A stretch of DNA of 44,902 bases. Origin: an uncultured Acidimicrobiaceae bacterium. Lineage in GTDB: Bacteria > Actinomycetota > Acidimicrobiia > Acidimicrobiales > Poriferisodalaceae. The translations under genes and the position numbers were made by a program. Shown in pieces: positions 19,101 to 27,911 of this stretch. A model generated the notes under the pieces. The model was given only the letters and a program-made list of their open reading frames with translations, did not search any database and had not been told where the DNA came from. The stretch covers positions 1 to 44,902 of the forward strand of contig CAJWBN010000003.1 of assembly GCA_913020735.1 (NCBI GenBank), read 5' to 3'. Within the stretch, counting starts at the first letter, position 1, and each line of letters starts with the position of its first letter.

Positions 19101-19744
19101 AGATACGCATCTACGACGGTGGTATCGCCTCTGGGCACGAGTTTCATGAGGGCGCTCACCTCATGGCTAACCGAAACTTGTTCAAATCCGAGTTCGCGTG
19201 CGATAGCTGCCAGCCGGGCTTCATGGGTTGTGTAGCGGTACCCATGGAGAAGAACGATTGCAACGGAGTTAAGTCCTTGTGAACGCGCTTGTTGAAGCCC
19301 TGCTCGAGCTGCCTTTTCGTCAAGTTGGATCAGTGTTTCCCCATCGGCACTCATTCGCTCTTCCACTTCGAGTACCTCGGTGTAAAGCATTTCGGGGAGT
19401 TTTATGTCAAGAGCGAATAGGTCTGGGCGTGTTTGGTAGCCAATTCGGAGAATGTCAGCGAAACCTTCAGTTGTGACGAGCAGTGTTGGTTCGCCTTGAC
19501 GTTCAAGTAGAGCGTTGGTGGCGACGGTTGTCCCCATTTTGACTGTTTCGATTTTGTCGAGCGGTATGGCTTCGTCTGCGTCGAGTTCCAAAAGGTCTCT
19601 GATGCCCTGGACTGCTGCGTCGCTGTATCGACGCGGATTATCTGAAAGTAATTTGTGGGTGGTTAGGTGCCCGTTAGGAGCGCGGCCGACTATGTCGGTG
19701 AACGTGCCGCCTCTATCAATCCAAAAATTCCAGCAGTCAGTCAT
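16136..19744 (-). CDS. Fused HyuA-HyuB hydantoinase/5-oxoprolinase-like enzyme
   Basis: A 1202-residue single-chain enzyme. Residues 1 to about 670 form the HyuA half, with the actin-like ATP-binding motifs [10 protein letters not shown] (N-terminus), [14 protein letters not shown] and [14 protein letters not shown]. From about residue 685 ([20 protein letters not shown]) the HyuB half follows, with [30 protein letters not shown], and [19 protein letters not shown]. This layout matches eukaryotic-type ATP-hydrolysing 5-oxoprolinase and fused N-methylhydantoinases, which open cyclic amides with ATP. In many bacteria the halves are separate genes. Both halves look intact. Substrate (5-oxoproline, hydantoin or another lactam) is not determined. 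Confidence 0.9.
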   Translation of the reverse strand: MTDCWNFWIDRGGTFTDIVGRAPNGHLTTHKLLSDNPRRYSDAAVQGIRDLLELDADEAIPLDKIETVKMGTTVATNALLERQGEPTLLVTTEGFADILRIGYQTRPDLFALDIKLPEMLYTEVLEVEERMSADGETLIQLDEKAARAGLQQARSQGLNSVAIVLLHGYRYTTHEARLAAIARELGFEQVSVSHEVSALMKLVPRGDTTVVDAYLSPVLRQYVAQVDEQLRHNQISPRLMFMQSNGGLTDAYAFQGKDALLSGPAGGVVGMARTAENANLHKLIGFDMGGTSTDVSHYAGEFERAYETEVAGIRVRSPMMDINTVAAGGGSILHFDGSRLRVGPDSAGADPGPTCYGNNGPLAITDCNVVLGKLRPEFFPAVFGADGNQALDIAATTKAFGVLAEQITEATGIQQTETSIAQGYLDIAADNMANAIKKISIERGHDVTDYALVCFGGAGGQHACMVADRLGIENIYVHPHAGVLSAVGIGLADVRQIRDETVEQTLDHDNLQQLDPRWRELELKGTEYLQNQGIEGTAQELRRRLSLRYQGSDTALLVPASTIDEVRTAFETHHTARFGFISPQTPIIIESLQLEAVGLAEPLSVNETNSQHGDPLLGIFPTTMGDKTIDTPFLDRQNMSPDTPITGPAVLVEPNATTVIEPNWQGHVNADGDLFIERIAPQNQRPAVGTNVNPVQLEIFNNLFMNIAEQMGVVLENTAVSVNIKERLDFSCAIFDPDGELIANAPHLPIHLGSMSEAIKSVIANNPQMEPGDVYVLNAPYNGGTHLPDITVVKPIFDETTGERIFYVASRGHHSDIGGIVPGSAPADSTTIDEEGLVLDNVLLVQGGRFLEQEIRNLLTAGPWPARNPDQNVADLKAQVAACERGATELHNVIDHYGLDVVHAYMGHVMENAEESVRRVIAALNDCEFVGEMDDGNQIAVSIKVDLAERSAVIDFAGTSDQHPGNFNAPKAVCRSAVLYVFRCMVNDAIPLNAGCLVPLDIRIPDPSMISPHSPAAVIAGNVETSQLLVDTLFGALGVIAGSQGTMNNFIWGNDEHQYYETICGGAGATPSADGASAVHTHMTNTRLTDPEILEWRHPVRVQHFKVRRNSGGLGAQRGGDGVVRRLQFLEPMTVNVLSSRRKVAPYGVDGGQSGLVGVNRLLRADGTTKELPGSTRVEVEPADCFEIETPGGGGFGVPQRN

Positions 19745-19782
19745 GTTTTTGTTTGGGACCGTATGTGTCTAATCATCTGATT

Positions 19783-20610
19783 TTATCCACGAGCAATTAA
19801 TCCGATTCCTGTTACTACAAGGCCAATACCAACAATTTGCCACCACCGGAGTGAATCATTGTCAAATGTGGCTGCAAGTACAGCCGTAGGTATCGGAAAC
19901 ACCGATGCAGCGACTGCAACGGCCGTTACTGAGCCGCGTTGAAAGCCTGCTGTGTAACAGAGCACGCCAACAGATCCGAGGATGCCAGCAGCGGCTGAAA
20001 AGCGGAGTGCATGTCCTCGGACTAGTCGAGGTAAACCTCGAACGGTGCAGAAGCCGATAAGAATGATGAAAGCTGTCGATCTTTGTCCGACTACTGGCCA
20101 TAGTCCCCCTTCGACTGTGGTTTGGGCCATGAAGACAAGACCGATACCGAAGCAGAGGCCTGATGCAAAACCGAGGATGACTCCTTGCTTAACACGGTCA
20201 CCTAATGCCGGATCAAAAGTGGTGACCAATAATCCGAACAAGGCGACAAGAACCCCGCTGAGAACCCCAGCGGTGAGTGATGTGCCGGTGATGACTTCCC
20301 AAAACATTGGGATTGCGCCGAGCAGGACTGCAACTATCGGCGACACCACTGCAACAGATGACACTGCTAGGCCTCTATATAGAAGCCCTAGTGCACATCC
20401 GCTTGCCACTCCTGATGCGCAACCAAAAAGATAGTCAGCTCCCAGAAATCTTCCCGGCCCGAAGCTTGCTACGAGAACAGCTGCTGAAGTTGCGAATATG
20501 AGCCCTGTTGCCGCGGTTGTTGCGGCGTGATTTCGGCGAGCGACATACCTAGCAAAGAAGTCTGAGGTGCCGATTACTAGCGAACCTAGTAACCCTAGGA
20601 AGATCGGCAT
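19783..20610 (-). CDS. EamA-family (DMT superfamily) permease
   Basis: A 275-residue membrane protein with ten predicted helices in two repeats, starting MPIFLGLLGSLVIGTSDFFARYVAR. The first repeat contains LLYRGLAVSSVAVVSPIVAVLLGAIPMFWEV and the second YTAGFQRGSVTAVAVAASVFPIPTAVLAATFDNDSLRWWQIVGIGLVVTGIGLI, which are the EamA signatures. It lies 38 bp upstream of the hydantoinase/5-oxoprolinase-like gene on the same strand. It may therefore import or export the substrate or product of that enzyme, though this is inference. Confidence 0.87.
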   Translation of the reverse strand: MPIFLGLLGSLVIGTSDFFARYVARRNHAATTAATGLIFATSAAVLVASFGPGRFLGADYLFGCASGVASGCALGLLYRGLAVSSVAVVSPIVAVLLGAIPMFWEVITGTSLTAGVLSGVLVALFGLLVTTFDPALGDRVKQGVILGFASGLCFGIGLVFMAQTTVEGGLWPVVGQRSTAFIILIGFCTVRGLPRLVRGHALRFSAAAGILGSVGVLCYTAGFQRGSVTAVAVAASVFPIPTAVLAATFDNDSLRWWQIVGIGLVVTGIGLIARG

Positions 20611-20670
20611 AATGACCTCCGTTGGTGCACCGAACCGTCAACGCTACCGCTGTTGGCTACTCTCGGCGCA

Positions 20671-21480
20671 GTGACAAGTGATCTTCAGATCGGCCAACTT
20701 AGGGTTTCGGGTATCGACGTAGAAGTCGCGGGCGAAGTCGGCGACCTCTATTTTGATCAGTGCGCGGAGCAAGGAACAATTTTTGAACCCGCCGTTCGGG
20801 TTGCTGATCTGTTGCTCGGAGACAGTCCCGTCCTCTTCGATATCGGTGCTTCCATCGGTGCGGTCACAGCGGCATTGGCCCAACGTTTCCCCATTGGTCA
20901 TGTCGTCGCGTTCGAAGCGGCTCCTTCTGTTCACCGTTCATTACGTGAAACGATTCGTCGCAGCACTGGAGCGACAGTTTCTCTTCAGGAAAGCGGGGTA
21001 GGAGCACAACTAGGAACCATGCGTTTTCATGAAGATGGCAACGGCAGTGGTTGGGGCTTTTTGTCCGAAGAGCTGGGGGGCATCGATGTTCCGGTGACCA
21101 CTGTTGATGAAACGGTTAATTCCTTAGAGCTCGACCATGTGAATTTCATCAAAATCGACGTTGAAGGTGGCGAACTGGGAGTGTTGCAGGGTGCCACCAA
21201 CACATTGCAACGTGATCGTCCATTGTTGGTGTTCGAAGTGAACGTCTTTTGTCTGTGGCGTTACGGGCGAACGCTGCCTCAGGATTTGTTTGCGTGGGTT
21301 CGGGAACGCTATCCGTACACCGCTGTTATCGACAGCAATGCTGAGATAACTCACATCGAAGGCGACGCAACCGTGAATCACGTACTAAATCTTTTGGGAG
21401 CAGGTGGCAGCGTTATCGATGTCGTGGCTAGTCACGATCCGATTGATGTCACCACCGACGATCTCCAGTCGGCACTGTAA
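20671..21480 (+). CDS. FkbM-family methyltransferase
   Basis: A SAM-dependent methyltransferase of about 269 residues. The SAM-binding motif VLFDIGASIGAVTAALAQ is followed by HVVAFEAAPSVHRSLRETI. The later FkbM hallmark VNFIKIDVEGGELGVLQGA and a closing PLLVFEVN are present. Family members O-methylate sugars, antibiotics or lipids; no glycosyltransferase cluster is nearby, so the target is unknown. The ORF track starts at a TTG (20653), and the GTG at 20671 is an equally plausible start used here. It diverges from the EamA gene across about 60 bp. Confidence 0.82.
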   Translation: MTSDLQIGQLRVSGIDVEVAGEVGDLYFDQCAEQGTIFEPAVRVADLLLGDSPVLFDIGASIGAVTAALAQRFPIGHVVAFEAAPSVHRSLRETIRRSTGATVSLQESGVGAQLGTMRFHEDGNGSGWGFLSEELGGIDVPVTTVDETVNSLELDHVNFIKIDVEGGELGVLQGATNTLQRDRPLLVFEVNVFCLWRYGRTLPQDLFAWVRERYPYTAVIDSNAEITHIEGDATVNHVLNLLGAGGSVIDVVASHDPIDVTTDDLQSAL

Positions 21481-21557
21481 AACCTGAGGACCACAACTTT
21501 TGATCACGAAGCGTGCGTCGAACGAGGACTAGCTTTAGCTCAAATAAAGGGGACGAC

Positions 21558-21983
21558 ATGACAGCTGAACTGTTAGCGATGAATGCAAAGGTCATTGAGG
21601 AATTTCGGGCCAACGACGGCAAGTGCGGGCCTCCTTTCGATCAGGTTCCTATGGCGTTGGTCACGATGGTTGGCGCGAAATCCGGGCGTGAGCTTTGTTC
21701 ACCGTTGGCCTACTCGACAGACGGAGAGGATGTTGTTGTCATTGCCTCAGCTGCTGGCCGGCCTTCACATCCAAGCTGGTATCACAATTTGGTCGCCAAC
21801 CCAGATGTTCTGTTGGAAGTCGGGTCCGAGCAATACGAAGCGACTGCGGTGCTAACCGAAGGCGAGGAACGTGAACGGTTATATGCCGCTCAGGCCGAGG
21901 AACTTTCGGTGTTCAATGAATACGCCGAGAAGGCAGCCCCAAGAGTGATCCCGGTGTTTCGGCTCGTAAGAGTCACCGAATAG
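21558..21983 (+). CDS. Deazaflavin (F420)-dependent nitroreductase-family protein
   Basis: A 141-residue split beta-barrel protein of the actinobacterial DDN-like family (PF04075). Characteristic stretches are PMALVTMVGAKSGRELCSPLAY, VVVIASAAGRPSHPSWYHNLVANPDVLLEVG and a C-terminal RVIPVFRLVRV. Members bind cofactor F420 and reduce quinones or xenobiotics. The ATG at 21558 is chosen because AAAGGGGAC lies just upstream. It is followed after 9 bp by an LLM-family gene, also F420-type, so the two are probably co-transcribed. Confidence 0.9.
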   Translation: MTAELLAMNAKVIEEFRANDGKCGPPFDQVPMALVTMVGAKSGRELCSPLAYSTDGEDVVVIASAAGRPSHPSWYHNLVANPDVLLEVGSEQYEATAVLTEGEERERLYAAQAEELSVFNEYAEKAAPRVIPVFRLVRVTE

Positions 21984-21992
21984 AAGCCTTTT

Positions 21993-23051
21993 ATGAAATT
22001 TGGGGTAACTGTCAGCCGGTTCGATGAAATCGATTTAGCGGTCGAAGCTGAACGTTCTGGTTACGACTTTTGTTGGGTGTGGGATAGTCCGCTATTGCGT
22101 TCAAATCTTTGGGTGATGATGGCTTTGGTCGCGGAACGAACTCAGCGAATCAGCGTTGGTTCAGGAGTCGCGATCCCTGGTCTACGAGTGGCTCCTGTTA
22201 CCGCTAACGCGATCGCGACGATAAATCGGATGGCCCCCGGTCGAACATTTCTCGGAGTGGGCACTGGCAATACCGCTATGAGGAACATGGGTCAATTACC
22301 TATGAAGGTGGCCGACTACGCGGAGGATCTGCGGGTTATTCGAGCACTGTTGAACGGTGAGACGGTTGATTACAGAGCGAACGGCCTGACACACCCGGTG
22401 AATTTCCAAAGTTTGGAACTTGACTACATCGACATCGAGAATCCCATTCCAATCCACGTAGGAGGTTTCGGGCCACGATCACAAAGCCTTGCCGGCGAAT
22501 TAGGTGACGGACTGATAACCGGCATTCCACGAGGCGGCAGCATTCCTGACGCTCTATCAAACGTCCAACAAGGGGCTAGCCAAGCGGGCCGGGACCTTGA
22601 TGGTTTTGAAACCACAGCTCTGGTCAACATGTTGATGTTGAATTCTGATGAGAGTTTGTCGTCGCCTCGAGTATTGGAAGAGGTCGGATCGTCAGTGATG
22701 GTCAACGTTCATTATCTCTACGATCGTTTTCTCGAAGCCGATGCTGAGCCGCCTCAATTTGTTGAATCAATTTGGGACCAGTACGTGGCATTTCGCCAAG
22801 AACGAGACGCCAACAGATCTCTTTCTGACATTCATTCTTCTCATTACGGACATCTCGACGAAGAAGAAGCTCGATTTGTTACTCCTGAACTCATCCGTGA
22901 ATGTGCGATCGTTGGACAACCAGGAGACATCGTCGAACAACTCACCGAGCTTGAACGGCAGGGCCTCGACGGGATTAATTTCATTCCCCCGGTTGATCAG
23001 CAATACGAAATTTATTCCAGGTTCGCGTCCGAGGTAATCCAACGAATGTGA
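21993..23051 (+). CDS. LLM-class F420-dependent oxidoreductase
   Basis: A 352-residue luciferase-like (TIM-barrel) monooxygenase-fold protein. It begins MKFGVTVSRFDEIDLAVEAERSGYDFCWVWDSPL, continues with RISVGSGVAIPGLR and GRTFLGVGTGN, and has PIPIHVGGFGPRSQSLAGELGDGLITG, all typical of the F420-using LLM branch. The end GQPGDIVEQLTELERQGLDGINFIP matches the MER-like C-terminal motif. The substrate is unknown. It is encoded 9 bp after the DDN-like gene. An inverted repeat lies in the gap to the next gene. Confidence 0.9.
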   Translation: MKFGVTVSRFDEIDLAVEAERSGYDFCWVWDSPLLRSNLWVMMALVAERTQRISVGSGVAIPGLRVAPVTANAIATINRMAPGRTFLGVGTGNTAMRNMGQLPMKVADYAEDLRVIRALLNGETVDYRANGLTHPVNFQSLELDYIDIENPIPIHVGGFGPRSQSLAGELGDGLITGIPRGGSIPDALSNVQQGASQAGRDLDGFETTALVNMLMLNSDESLSSPRVLEEVGSSVMVNVHYLYDRFLEADAEPPQFVESIWDQYVAFRQERDANRSLSDIHSSHYGHLDEEEARFVTPELIRECAIVGQPGDIVEQLTELERQGLDGINFIPPVDQQYEIYSRFASEVIQRM

Positions 23052-23064
23052 GATCTGAACCGTC

Positions 23065-23087
23065 CGATTGGATCACTTAACCAATCG
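23065..23087. promoter_or_regulatory. Perfect 7-bp inverted repeat between LLM and CoA-transferase genes
   Basis: CGATTGG and CCAATCG are separated by nine bases (ATCACTTAA) in the 86 bp intergenic gap. It could be a weak hairpin after the LLM gene or an operator for the CoA-transferase gene. No T-tract follows, so it is not a convincing intrinsic terminator. Confidence 0.35.
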
Positions 23088-23137
23088 CGAGGAATACTTC
23101 TCTAGGTCTTTACACCGCAGAGGGGGCGCGTAAATCT

Positions 23138-25570
23138 ATGACCATGCTTGGGGACTATCGGGTAATTGAGTTAGCAGACGAACGCGGACAACTAGCTGGA
23201 AGCGTATTGGCGTCGCTGGGTGCTGAAGTTATTACGGTTGAACCTCCCGGTGGTTCCCACTCGCGGTCAGTTGGACCATTCGCAGGAGACATCGTGTCGC
23301 CCGACACTTCGCTGTGGCATTGGTCATATAACAGAGGCAAGAAATCAATAGTTCTTGATCTCGAAACATCTGAAGGCCGTGACGAATTACTTCGTTTAAC
23401 CGATGGCGCCGACATTGTTATTGAAGCCTTCGGACCTGGCGTATTAGATGAGTTAGGGATCGGTTACAACGTGATGGCCGACAGAAACCCTGCATTGATT
23501 CATCTATCCATCTCTGCGTTCGGCGGCACCGGTCCCAAGGCCAAATGGCCAGCAACTGATCTGACGATTATGGCGTCAGGCGGGCAGATGGTGTTAACCG
23601 GGGACTCAGACCGTTCTCCTATTCGAATCCCACTACCCCAGGCATATGCTCACGCAGCCGCCGAATGTTCTAGCGCCGCGTTGATCGCCTTGTATGAAAG
23701 AGAAAACAACTCGGGGTTAGGTCAACACATTGACCTTTCAGCTCAAGCATCAACATTGCAGGCAAGCCAGACCTACATGGTCGCCCTAGCCATCAACGCA
23801 CCAGAATCCAATCGAGAAGCTGGCGGGGTGACCGTCGCAGGAATCTATATACAACTGATGTGGCCATGCGCCGATGGTCACGCATCAGTCACAGTTCTAT
23901 TTGGAACCGCGTTAGGTCCATACACCCGTCGACTCATGGAATGGATCCACGAAGAAGGTTTTTGCGATGAGGAGACTCTGAACAAAGACTGGTTGAACTA
24001 TGCCGACTTACTGTTTTCTGGCAGCGAGCCGGTCGAAGAGTACGACAGAGTCAAGCAATGCGTTACCGACTTTTGCATGACTAAAACAAAGAAAGAGTTA
24101 TTCGACGCCGCTTTCGAACGGCGGCTACTTATAGCTCCAGTCACAACTGCTGAAGATGTGTACAACAACCCTCACCTACAGGCACGCGACCTATGGGAGG
24201 ACTTGGTAGTTGAGGGCCGAGAAGTCAAATTCCCCGGCAGGATGGCCATTTTCTCCGAGACGCCGCAAGTTCCACTTCCACCTCCACCATCAATCGGTGA
24301 ACACACAACACAAGTTCTTTCCGAGCCGCCAAGAAAGCCGAGCGTTTCGATTCCGGCAATCCCAGATCGTCAAGGGAAAGCCCTCGAAGGTTTGAAGGTG
24401 CTTGATTTCATGTGGGTCATGGCTGGTCCCGCAGGAAGTCGGGTATTAGCCGACTACGGGGCAAACATCGTTCGAATAGATTCCGAAGCTCGAATGGACA
24501 CCGCGAGAACCTTGTTCCCATTTCATGATGATGAAGGGCTGCCAGATAACTCGGCGCTCTACAGCAATATGAATGCAAACAAACGCGGGCTGTCGCTTGA
24601 TCTGAATAAACCCGAAGCAATCGAAGTAGTCCACGATTTAGTGCAATGGGCTGATGTTGTTCTCGAATCTTTCTCACCGAAAGGGATGCGTGGCTTCGGT
24701 CTGAGCTACGAGTCGTTGCGCAAAATCAAACCTGATCTAGTGATGGCTTCTAGCTGCATCATGGGACAAACAGGCCCTTACACAGAACTAGCTGGCTACG
24801 GGACAATGGCCGCTGCTATTTCAGGGTTCTTCGAACCGACGGGGTGGCCCGATCGTGGTCCATCGGGGCCTTTTGGTGCTTACACCGACTACATATCAAG
24901 CCGTTACTTAGTGGCATGCGTCATGGCGGCTGTCGAGCATCATCGAGCGACCGGTCAAGGTCAGTATCTCGATTTCAGTCAAGGAGAAGCGTCGATGCAG
25001 CAACTCGCACCATTGCTTCTTGATTGGTCAGTGAATAGCCGCATGTGGGAACGGCGTGGGAACAGAGATGACGTTTTCGCTCCCCATGGGGTGTTCCCAT
25101 CGACTGGTGATGACGAATGGGTAGCGATCGCTGTCTGCGATGACGATCAGTGGCAGGCATTGTGTGATCTGATGGGCACTTCCGGCGTGAGTGGCCTGAC
25201 CGTGGAGGAGCGACAAACCCGTCAAGACGAACTCGAACAGCTCATTAGTGACTGGACGTCTTCACGCTCAAATGGCGAAGTCATGGAACTGTGTGTAGCT
25301 GCTGGTATTCCCGCTCATCAGGTTCAAAACAGTCGGCACACTCTCGTCGACCCCCAGTTGAAACACCGGAACCATTTCATCGAAGTGGGCCATCCAACTC
25401 AGGGCACAACAACGATCGAGAATTCTCGGTTCGTGATGTCGCGCACTCCTGCTGTGGTTACCTACGGCGGTCCCAGCTGGGGAGAACACAATTGGGAAAT
25501 TTTGAGTGAAGAACTTGGATATGACCCAGATCGGATTGCCGATCTGGCGATCGCTGAAGTTCTTGGTTGA
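23138..25570 (+). CDS. Fused tandem class III (CaiB/BaiF) CoA-transferase
   Basis: An 810-residue protein made of two CaiB/BaiF domains. The first spans about residues 1-385 (LGDYRVIELADERGQLAGSVLASLGAEVI); the second spans about 415-810 (LEGLKVLDFMWVMAGPAGSRVLADYGANIVRID). Each has its own RGKKSIVLDLE or KRGLSLDLN loop and a GQHIDLS or GQYLDFS strand. The catalytic Asp appears only in the second half (D584 in GAYTDYISS); the matching part of the first half reads QAYAHAAAE. Class III enzymes move CoA between organic acids. The fusion may stand in for two-subunit enzymes with one active and one structural subunit. The substrate is unknown. Confidence 0.9.
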   Translation: MTMLGDYRVIELADERGQLAGSVLASLGAEVITVEPPGGSHSRSVGPFAGDIVSPDTSLWHWSYNRGKKSIVLDLETSEGRDELLRLTDGADIVIEAFGPGVLDELGIGYNVMADRNPALIHLSISAFGGTGPKAKWPATDLTIMASGGQMVLTGDSDRSPIRIPLPQAYAHAAAECSSAALIALYERENNSGLGQHIDLSAQASTLQASQTYMVALAINAPESNREAGGVTVAGIYIQLMWPCADGHASVTVLFGTALGPYTRRLMEWIHEEGFCDEETLNKDWLNYADLLFSGSEPVEEYDRVKQCVTDFCMTKTKKELFDAAFERRLLIAPVTTAEDVYNNPHLQARDLWEDLVVEGREVKFPGRMAIFSETPQVPLPPPPSIGEHTTQVLSEPPRKPSVSIPAIPDRQGKALEGLKVLDFMWVMAGPAGSRVLADYGANIVRIDSEARMDTARTLFPFHDDEGLPDNSALYSNMNANKRGLSLDLNKPEAIEVVHDLVQWADVVLESFSPKGMRGFGLSYESLRKIKPDLVMASSCIMGQTGPYTELAGYGTMAAAISGFFEPTGWPDRGPSGPFGAYTDYISSRYLVACVMAAVEHHRATGQGQYLDFSQGEASMQQLAPLLLDWSVNSRMWERRGNRDDVFAPHGVFPSTGDDEWVAIAVCDDDQWQALCDLMGTSGVSGLTVEERQTRQDELEQLISDWTSSRSNGEVMELCVAAGIPAHQVQNSRHTLVDPQLKHRNHFIEVGHPTQGTTTIENSRFVMSRTPAVVTYGGPSWGEHNWEILSEELGYDPDRIADLAIAEVLG

Positions 25571-25573
25571 CGC

Positions 25574-26383
25574 TTACTTCTGATTGAACGAGGCGTCCAA
25601 CTGCTGTTCACCGAATCCGGCGGGGGTCTGGCCAGTCGTCACATACAAGTAGAGGGCGGTTTGGAAGATGCCGTTCAATGCGGCTGCCACGACCATTGCG
25701 AACATCACCGCCAGCACCCCGATAGCTATCAACGCGAAAAGGCCGGTTGAAGAACCAAGCGCAATAAGGATAATTCCCGGTATGGCCATGGCGACTGTGA
25801 GTAGTCCGAAGCCGACTTGGGCGGTGAGATTTTCACCCCAGGATGTTCTGAGGAGCTGTCCGGATCTTTTGAGTCCTGCGATTGGTCCGAGATCATCGAA
25901 CATGACGACGGGAACGATGAGAAATGTGATGACGCCCCAGGCCATGTCGAACATGCCCCGTGCGATGCGTCCCATCTGACCGCCTTGTCGTTCGACTATC
26001 GACATGATGATGCCGACCGTTGTGGCCATCAGGGCCCATGGCAGTAACCGGTGAAGGCGACTTGCGGCTCCAGATATCGATGAACCAATTGTGGGGTCAC
26101 CGCCTGTGAAACGTTCATGAGCTCCCGATACCAGTGCTCCTTTGAAGAATGTGTTGATGACGTTCATCCCGAGAAGTCCCAAGACTGCGATGGCAATCAC
26201 GCCGCCTCCGCCACTATCGGAATTGCCCGAGAAGTCGGCTCCGAGACCTGAAGCAACAATCCACAACAGCAACCCAAAAACAACTGCGGCGACTGCGTTC
26301 AAGACCGGGAGTACAAGTAATTCTCGGTCGAGTCGGATTACCGTCATTGATGATTTTGCTAAACCCCATGTCCGTTTAAACAC
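25574..26383 (-). CDS. DUF6159-like membrane protein
   Basis: A membrane protein of about 269 residues with roughly six helices. The N-terminus FKRTWGLAKSSMTVIRLDRELLVLPVLNAVAAVVFG matches the actinobacterial DUF6159-type pattern, followed by FFKGALVSGAHERFTGGDPTIGSSISGAASRLHRLLPWAL and VFDDLGPIAGLKRSGQLLRTSWGENL. The function is unknown; glycerophosphoryl-diester-phosphodiesterase-like membrane domains look similar. The start is set at the GTG at 26383, with GAGAGG about seven bases upstream; the track start is 19 codons earlier. It ends 3 bp from the convergent CoA-transferase gene. Confidence 0.75.
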   Translation of the reverse strand: MFKRTWGLAKSSMTVIRLDRELLVLPVLNAVAAVVFGLLLWIVASGLGADFSGNSDSGGGGVIAIAVLGLLGMNVINTFFKGALVSGAHERFTGGDPTIGSSISGAASRLHRLLPWALMATTVGIIMSIVERQGGQMGRIARGMFDMAWGVITFLIVPVVMFDDLGPIAGLKRSGQLLRTSWGENLTAQVGFGLLTVAMAIPGIILIALGSSTGLFALIAIGVLAVMFAMVVAAALNGIFQTALYLYVTTGQTPAGFGEQQLDASFNQK

Positions 26384-26484
26384 GACATTCCTCTCGGTTA
26401 CAAGCCAGCGGTAGTCAAGACTAGGTTGTGTAGACCACAACAGCCACTACAACATGGGCAATGTGGTGACTTCCGGGGGTAGGG

Positions 26485-27027
26485 GTGAGAGAAGAAAAGA
26501 TTCCGGCATTTCGACTTCATCACCATGCCTATGTGGTTGATGACCAAGAAACGACACGTGTCTTCTACGAAGATCTTTTGGGCTTTCCTCTTGTCGCTAC
26601 TTGGTGCGAGGTGGAGACCGTTCGAGGGAAAGAACGGACGTATTGTCATACGTTTTTCGAACTTGAAGATGGTTCAGCTTTAGCGTTCTTCCAATTCTTA
26701 GATCCCGATGATCAAGCCGAGATGAAGCTTGATTCGCGTAGCTCACTCAACCATGTTGCACTGTCGAGCACATTGGAAGATCAGGAACGGCTGCGAGGCG
26801 CTCTTGATTCGGCAGGATTGGCTCATAGAACAACTGACCATGGTTACTGCGTCTCTCTGTACGTGACTGACCCGGACGGGTTAACCGTTGAATTCACAAC
26901 AGACCCCGAAAATGTCGCCGACATTAACGTCTGGCAGAGATCAAATGCCCACAGCGAACTTGAGCGTTGGCTGTCAGGTGATCACTCTCCTAACAACAAG
27001 CTCCGAACCACCACACAGACTCATTAA
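26485..27027 (+). CDS. VOC-superfamily (glyoxalase/bleomycin resistance/extradiol dioxygenase) protein
   Basis: A 180-residue protein with two beta-alpha-beta-beta-beta modules. Putative metal ligands are visible: His in FRLHHHAYVVDD, His in SSLNHVALS and Glu in DGLTVEFTTDPE. TTRVFYEDLLGFPLVATW and YVTDPDGLTVEF are standard VOC signatures. It starts at a GTG preceded by GGGGGTAGG. Substrate and reaction cannot be derived. The C-terminal tail (NVWQRSNAHSELERWLSG) is an extra helix beyond the two modules. Confidence 0.85.
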   Translation: MREEKIPAFRLHHHAYVVDDQETTRVFYEDLLGFPLVATWCEVETVRGKERTYCHTFFELEDGSALAFFQFLDPDDQAEMKLDSRSSLNHVALSSTLEDQERLRGALDSAGLAHRTTDHGYCVSLYVTDPDGLTVEFTTDPENVADINVWQRSNAHSELERWLSGDHSPNNKLRTTTQTH

Positions 27028-27097
27028 TTATCTACTTAATAAATATTGTTAGATATATATATTATTAGCTTGATATTTAATAGTATCTTTTTGGAGT
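27021..27097 (+). promoter_or_regulatory. AT-rich leader and putative operator of the NrtR-like gene
   Basis: Only 10 of the 70 bases at 27021-27090 are G or C, against roughly half elsewhere in the window. The region holds an interrupted inverted repeat, TAAATAT (27040-27046) and ATATTTA (27073-27079), around an alternating AT run at 27053-27062. TAGTAT at 27081 could be a -10 box. A self-regulatory operator for the NrtR-like protein is an inference from position. Confidence 0.45.
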
Positions 27098-27841
27098 ATG
27101 GAGCTCGGTGGTGTCTCTGAAACCCATGAAGAACAACAGAATTTAGGTCTACCTGTTGTTACGTGCCATAGCGCGATTTTCTCAATCGCTGACAACCAAC
27201 TCATGTTGTTACTCGCTGAGCGCAACGAGGGTCCGTTTCGTTTCCAATGGGAACTCCCAGGGATCATCCCAGCACTCACTGAAGAATTATCAGCCTCAGC
27301 GATCCGAGCATCTACTCCCCCATTAGCTCCATCAGTAGTCGACGATCTACAACAACTTGGTGTCTACGGCGAACCGACACGAGATCCCCGGCATAGGTCA
27401 ATTGCCCTCGTTTACTGGGGAGTCACCCACCACTCAAACATCGACACTGCCTCTTCCGAACTTGCACTGATTCCCGTAAGTGAGTGGCAAGCTGATGATT
27501 TCCGATTCGCATTTGATCACCTTCAAATAGCGACCGACGCTTTAAAAGCACTCCGCAGATCATTGAACTCAACCTCCCTCGCTACGCGGCTGTGTGGATC
27601 TACTTTCACTATCAGCGACCTGCAACACGTCTATGAGCTCACATTTGATACTGAAGTTCTTGCCGGGAACTTTCACCGGAAGGTCCAATCGACACCAGGC
27701 TTCGTGACATCAGCTCAGGATCAGACCCAAGAGCCGAAAAGAAAAGGGCGCCCTGCTCAACGTTTCGAATCCTCCACCATCGTTGAGGTTTCACCACCTT
27801 TTCAATTCCAAGCGGAACCAACACATCATCGAACTAACTAA
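27098..27841 (+). CDS. NrtR-like transcriptional regulator with degenerate Nudix domain
   Basis: A 247-residue protein with the NrtR layout: an N-terminal Nudix-like fold (about 20-115; HSAIFSIADNQLMLLLAERNEGPFRFQWELPG) and a C-terminal winged helix (about 168-222). The latter contains FTISDLQHVYELTF, NFHRKVQSTPGFV and KRKGRPAQRF, matching the NrtR DNA-binding domain. NrtR proteins sense ADP-ribose and repress NAD-synthesis genes. The Nudix box is unrecognisable (GIIPALTEELSASAIRASTPP, without REXXEE), so hydrolysis is unlikely, as is common in NrtR. No NAD gene is adjacent; the target may be itself or the next membrane-protein gene. The C-terminal 25 residues look disordered. Confidence 0.8.
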   Translation: MELGGVSETHEEQQNLGLPVVTCHSAIFSIADNQLMLLLAERNEGPFRFQWELPGIIPALTEELSASAIRASTPPLAPSVVDDLQQLGVYGEPTRDPRHRSIALVYWGVTHHSNIDTASSELALIPVSEWQADDFRFAFDHLQIATDALKALRRSLNSTSLATRLCGSTFTISDLQHVYELTFDTEVLAGNFHRKVQSTPGFVTSAQDQTQEPKRKGRPAQRFESSTIVEVSPPFQFQAEPTHHRTN

Positions 27842-27911
27842 GTTCGAAAGGCTTTTAGGCGAATAGAGCCTCAGGTACCTTCTCTCACATAGGCCAAACG
27901 AAAGAGAACTC

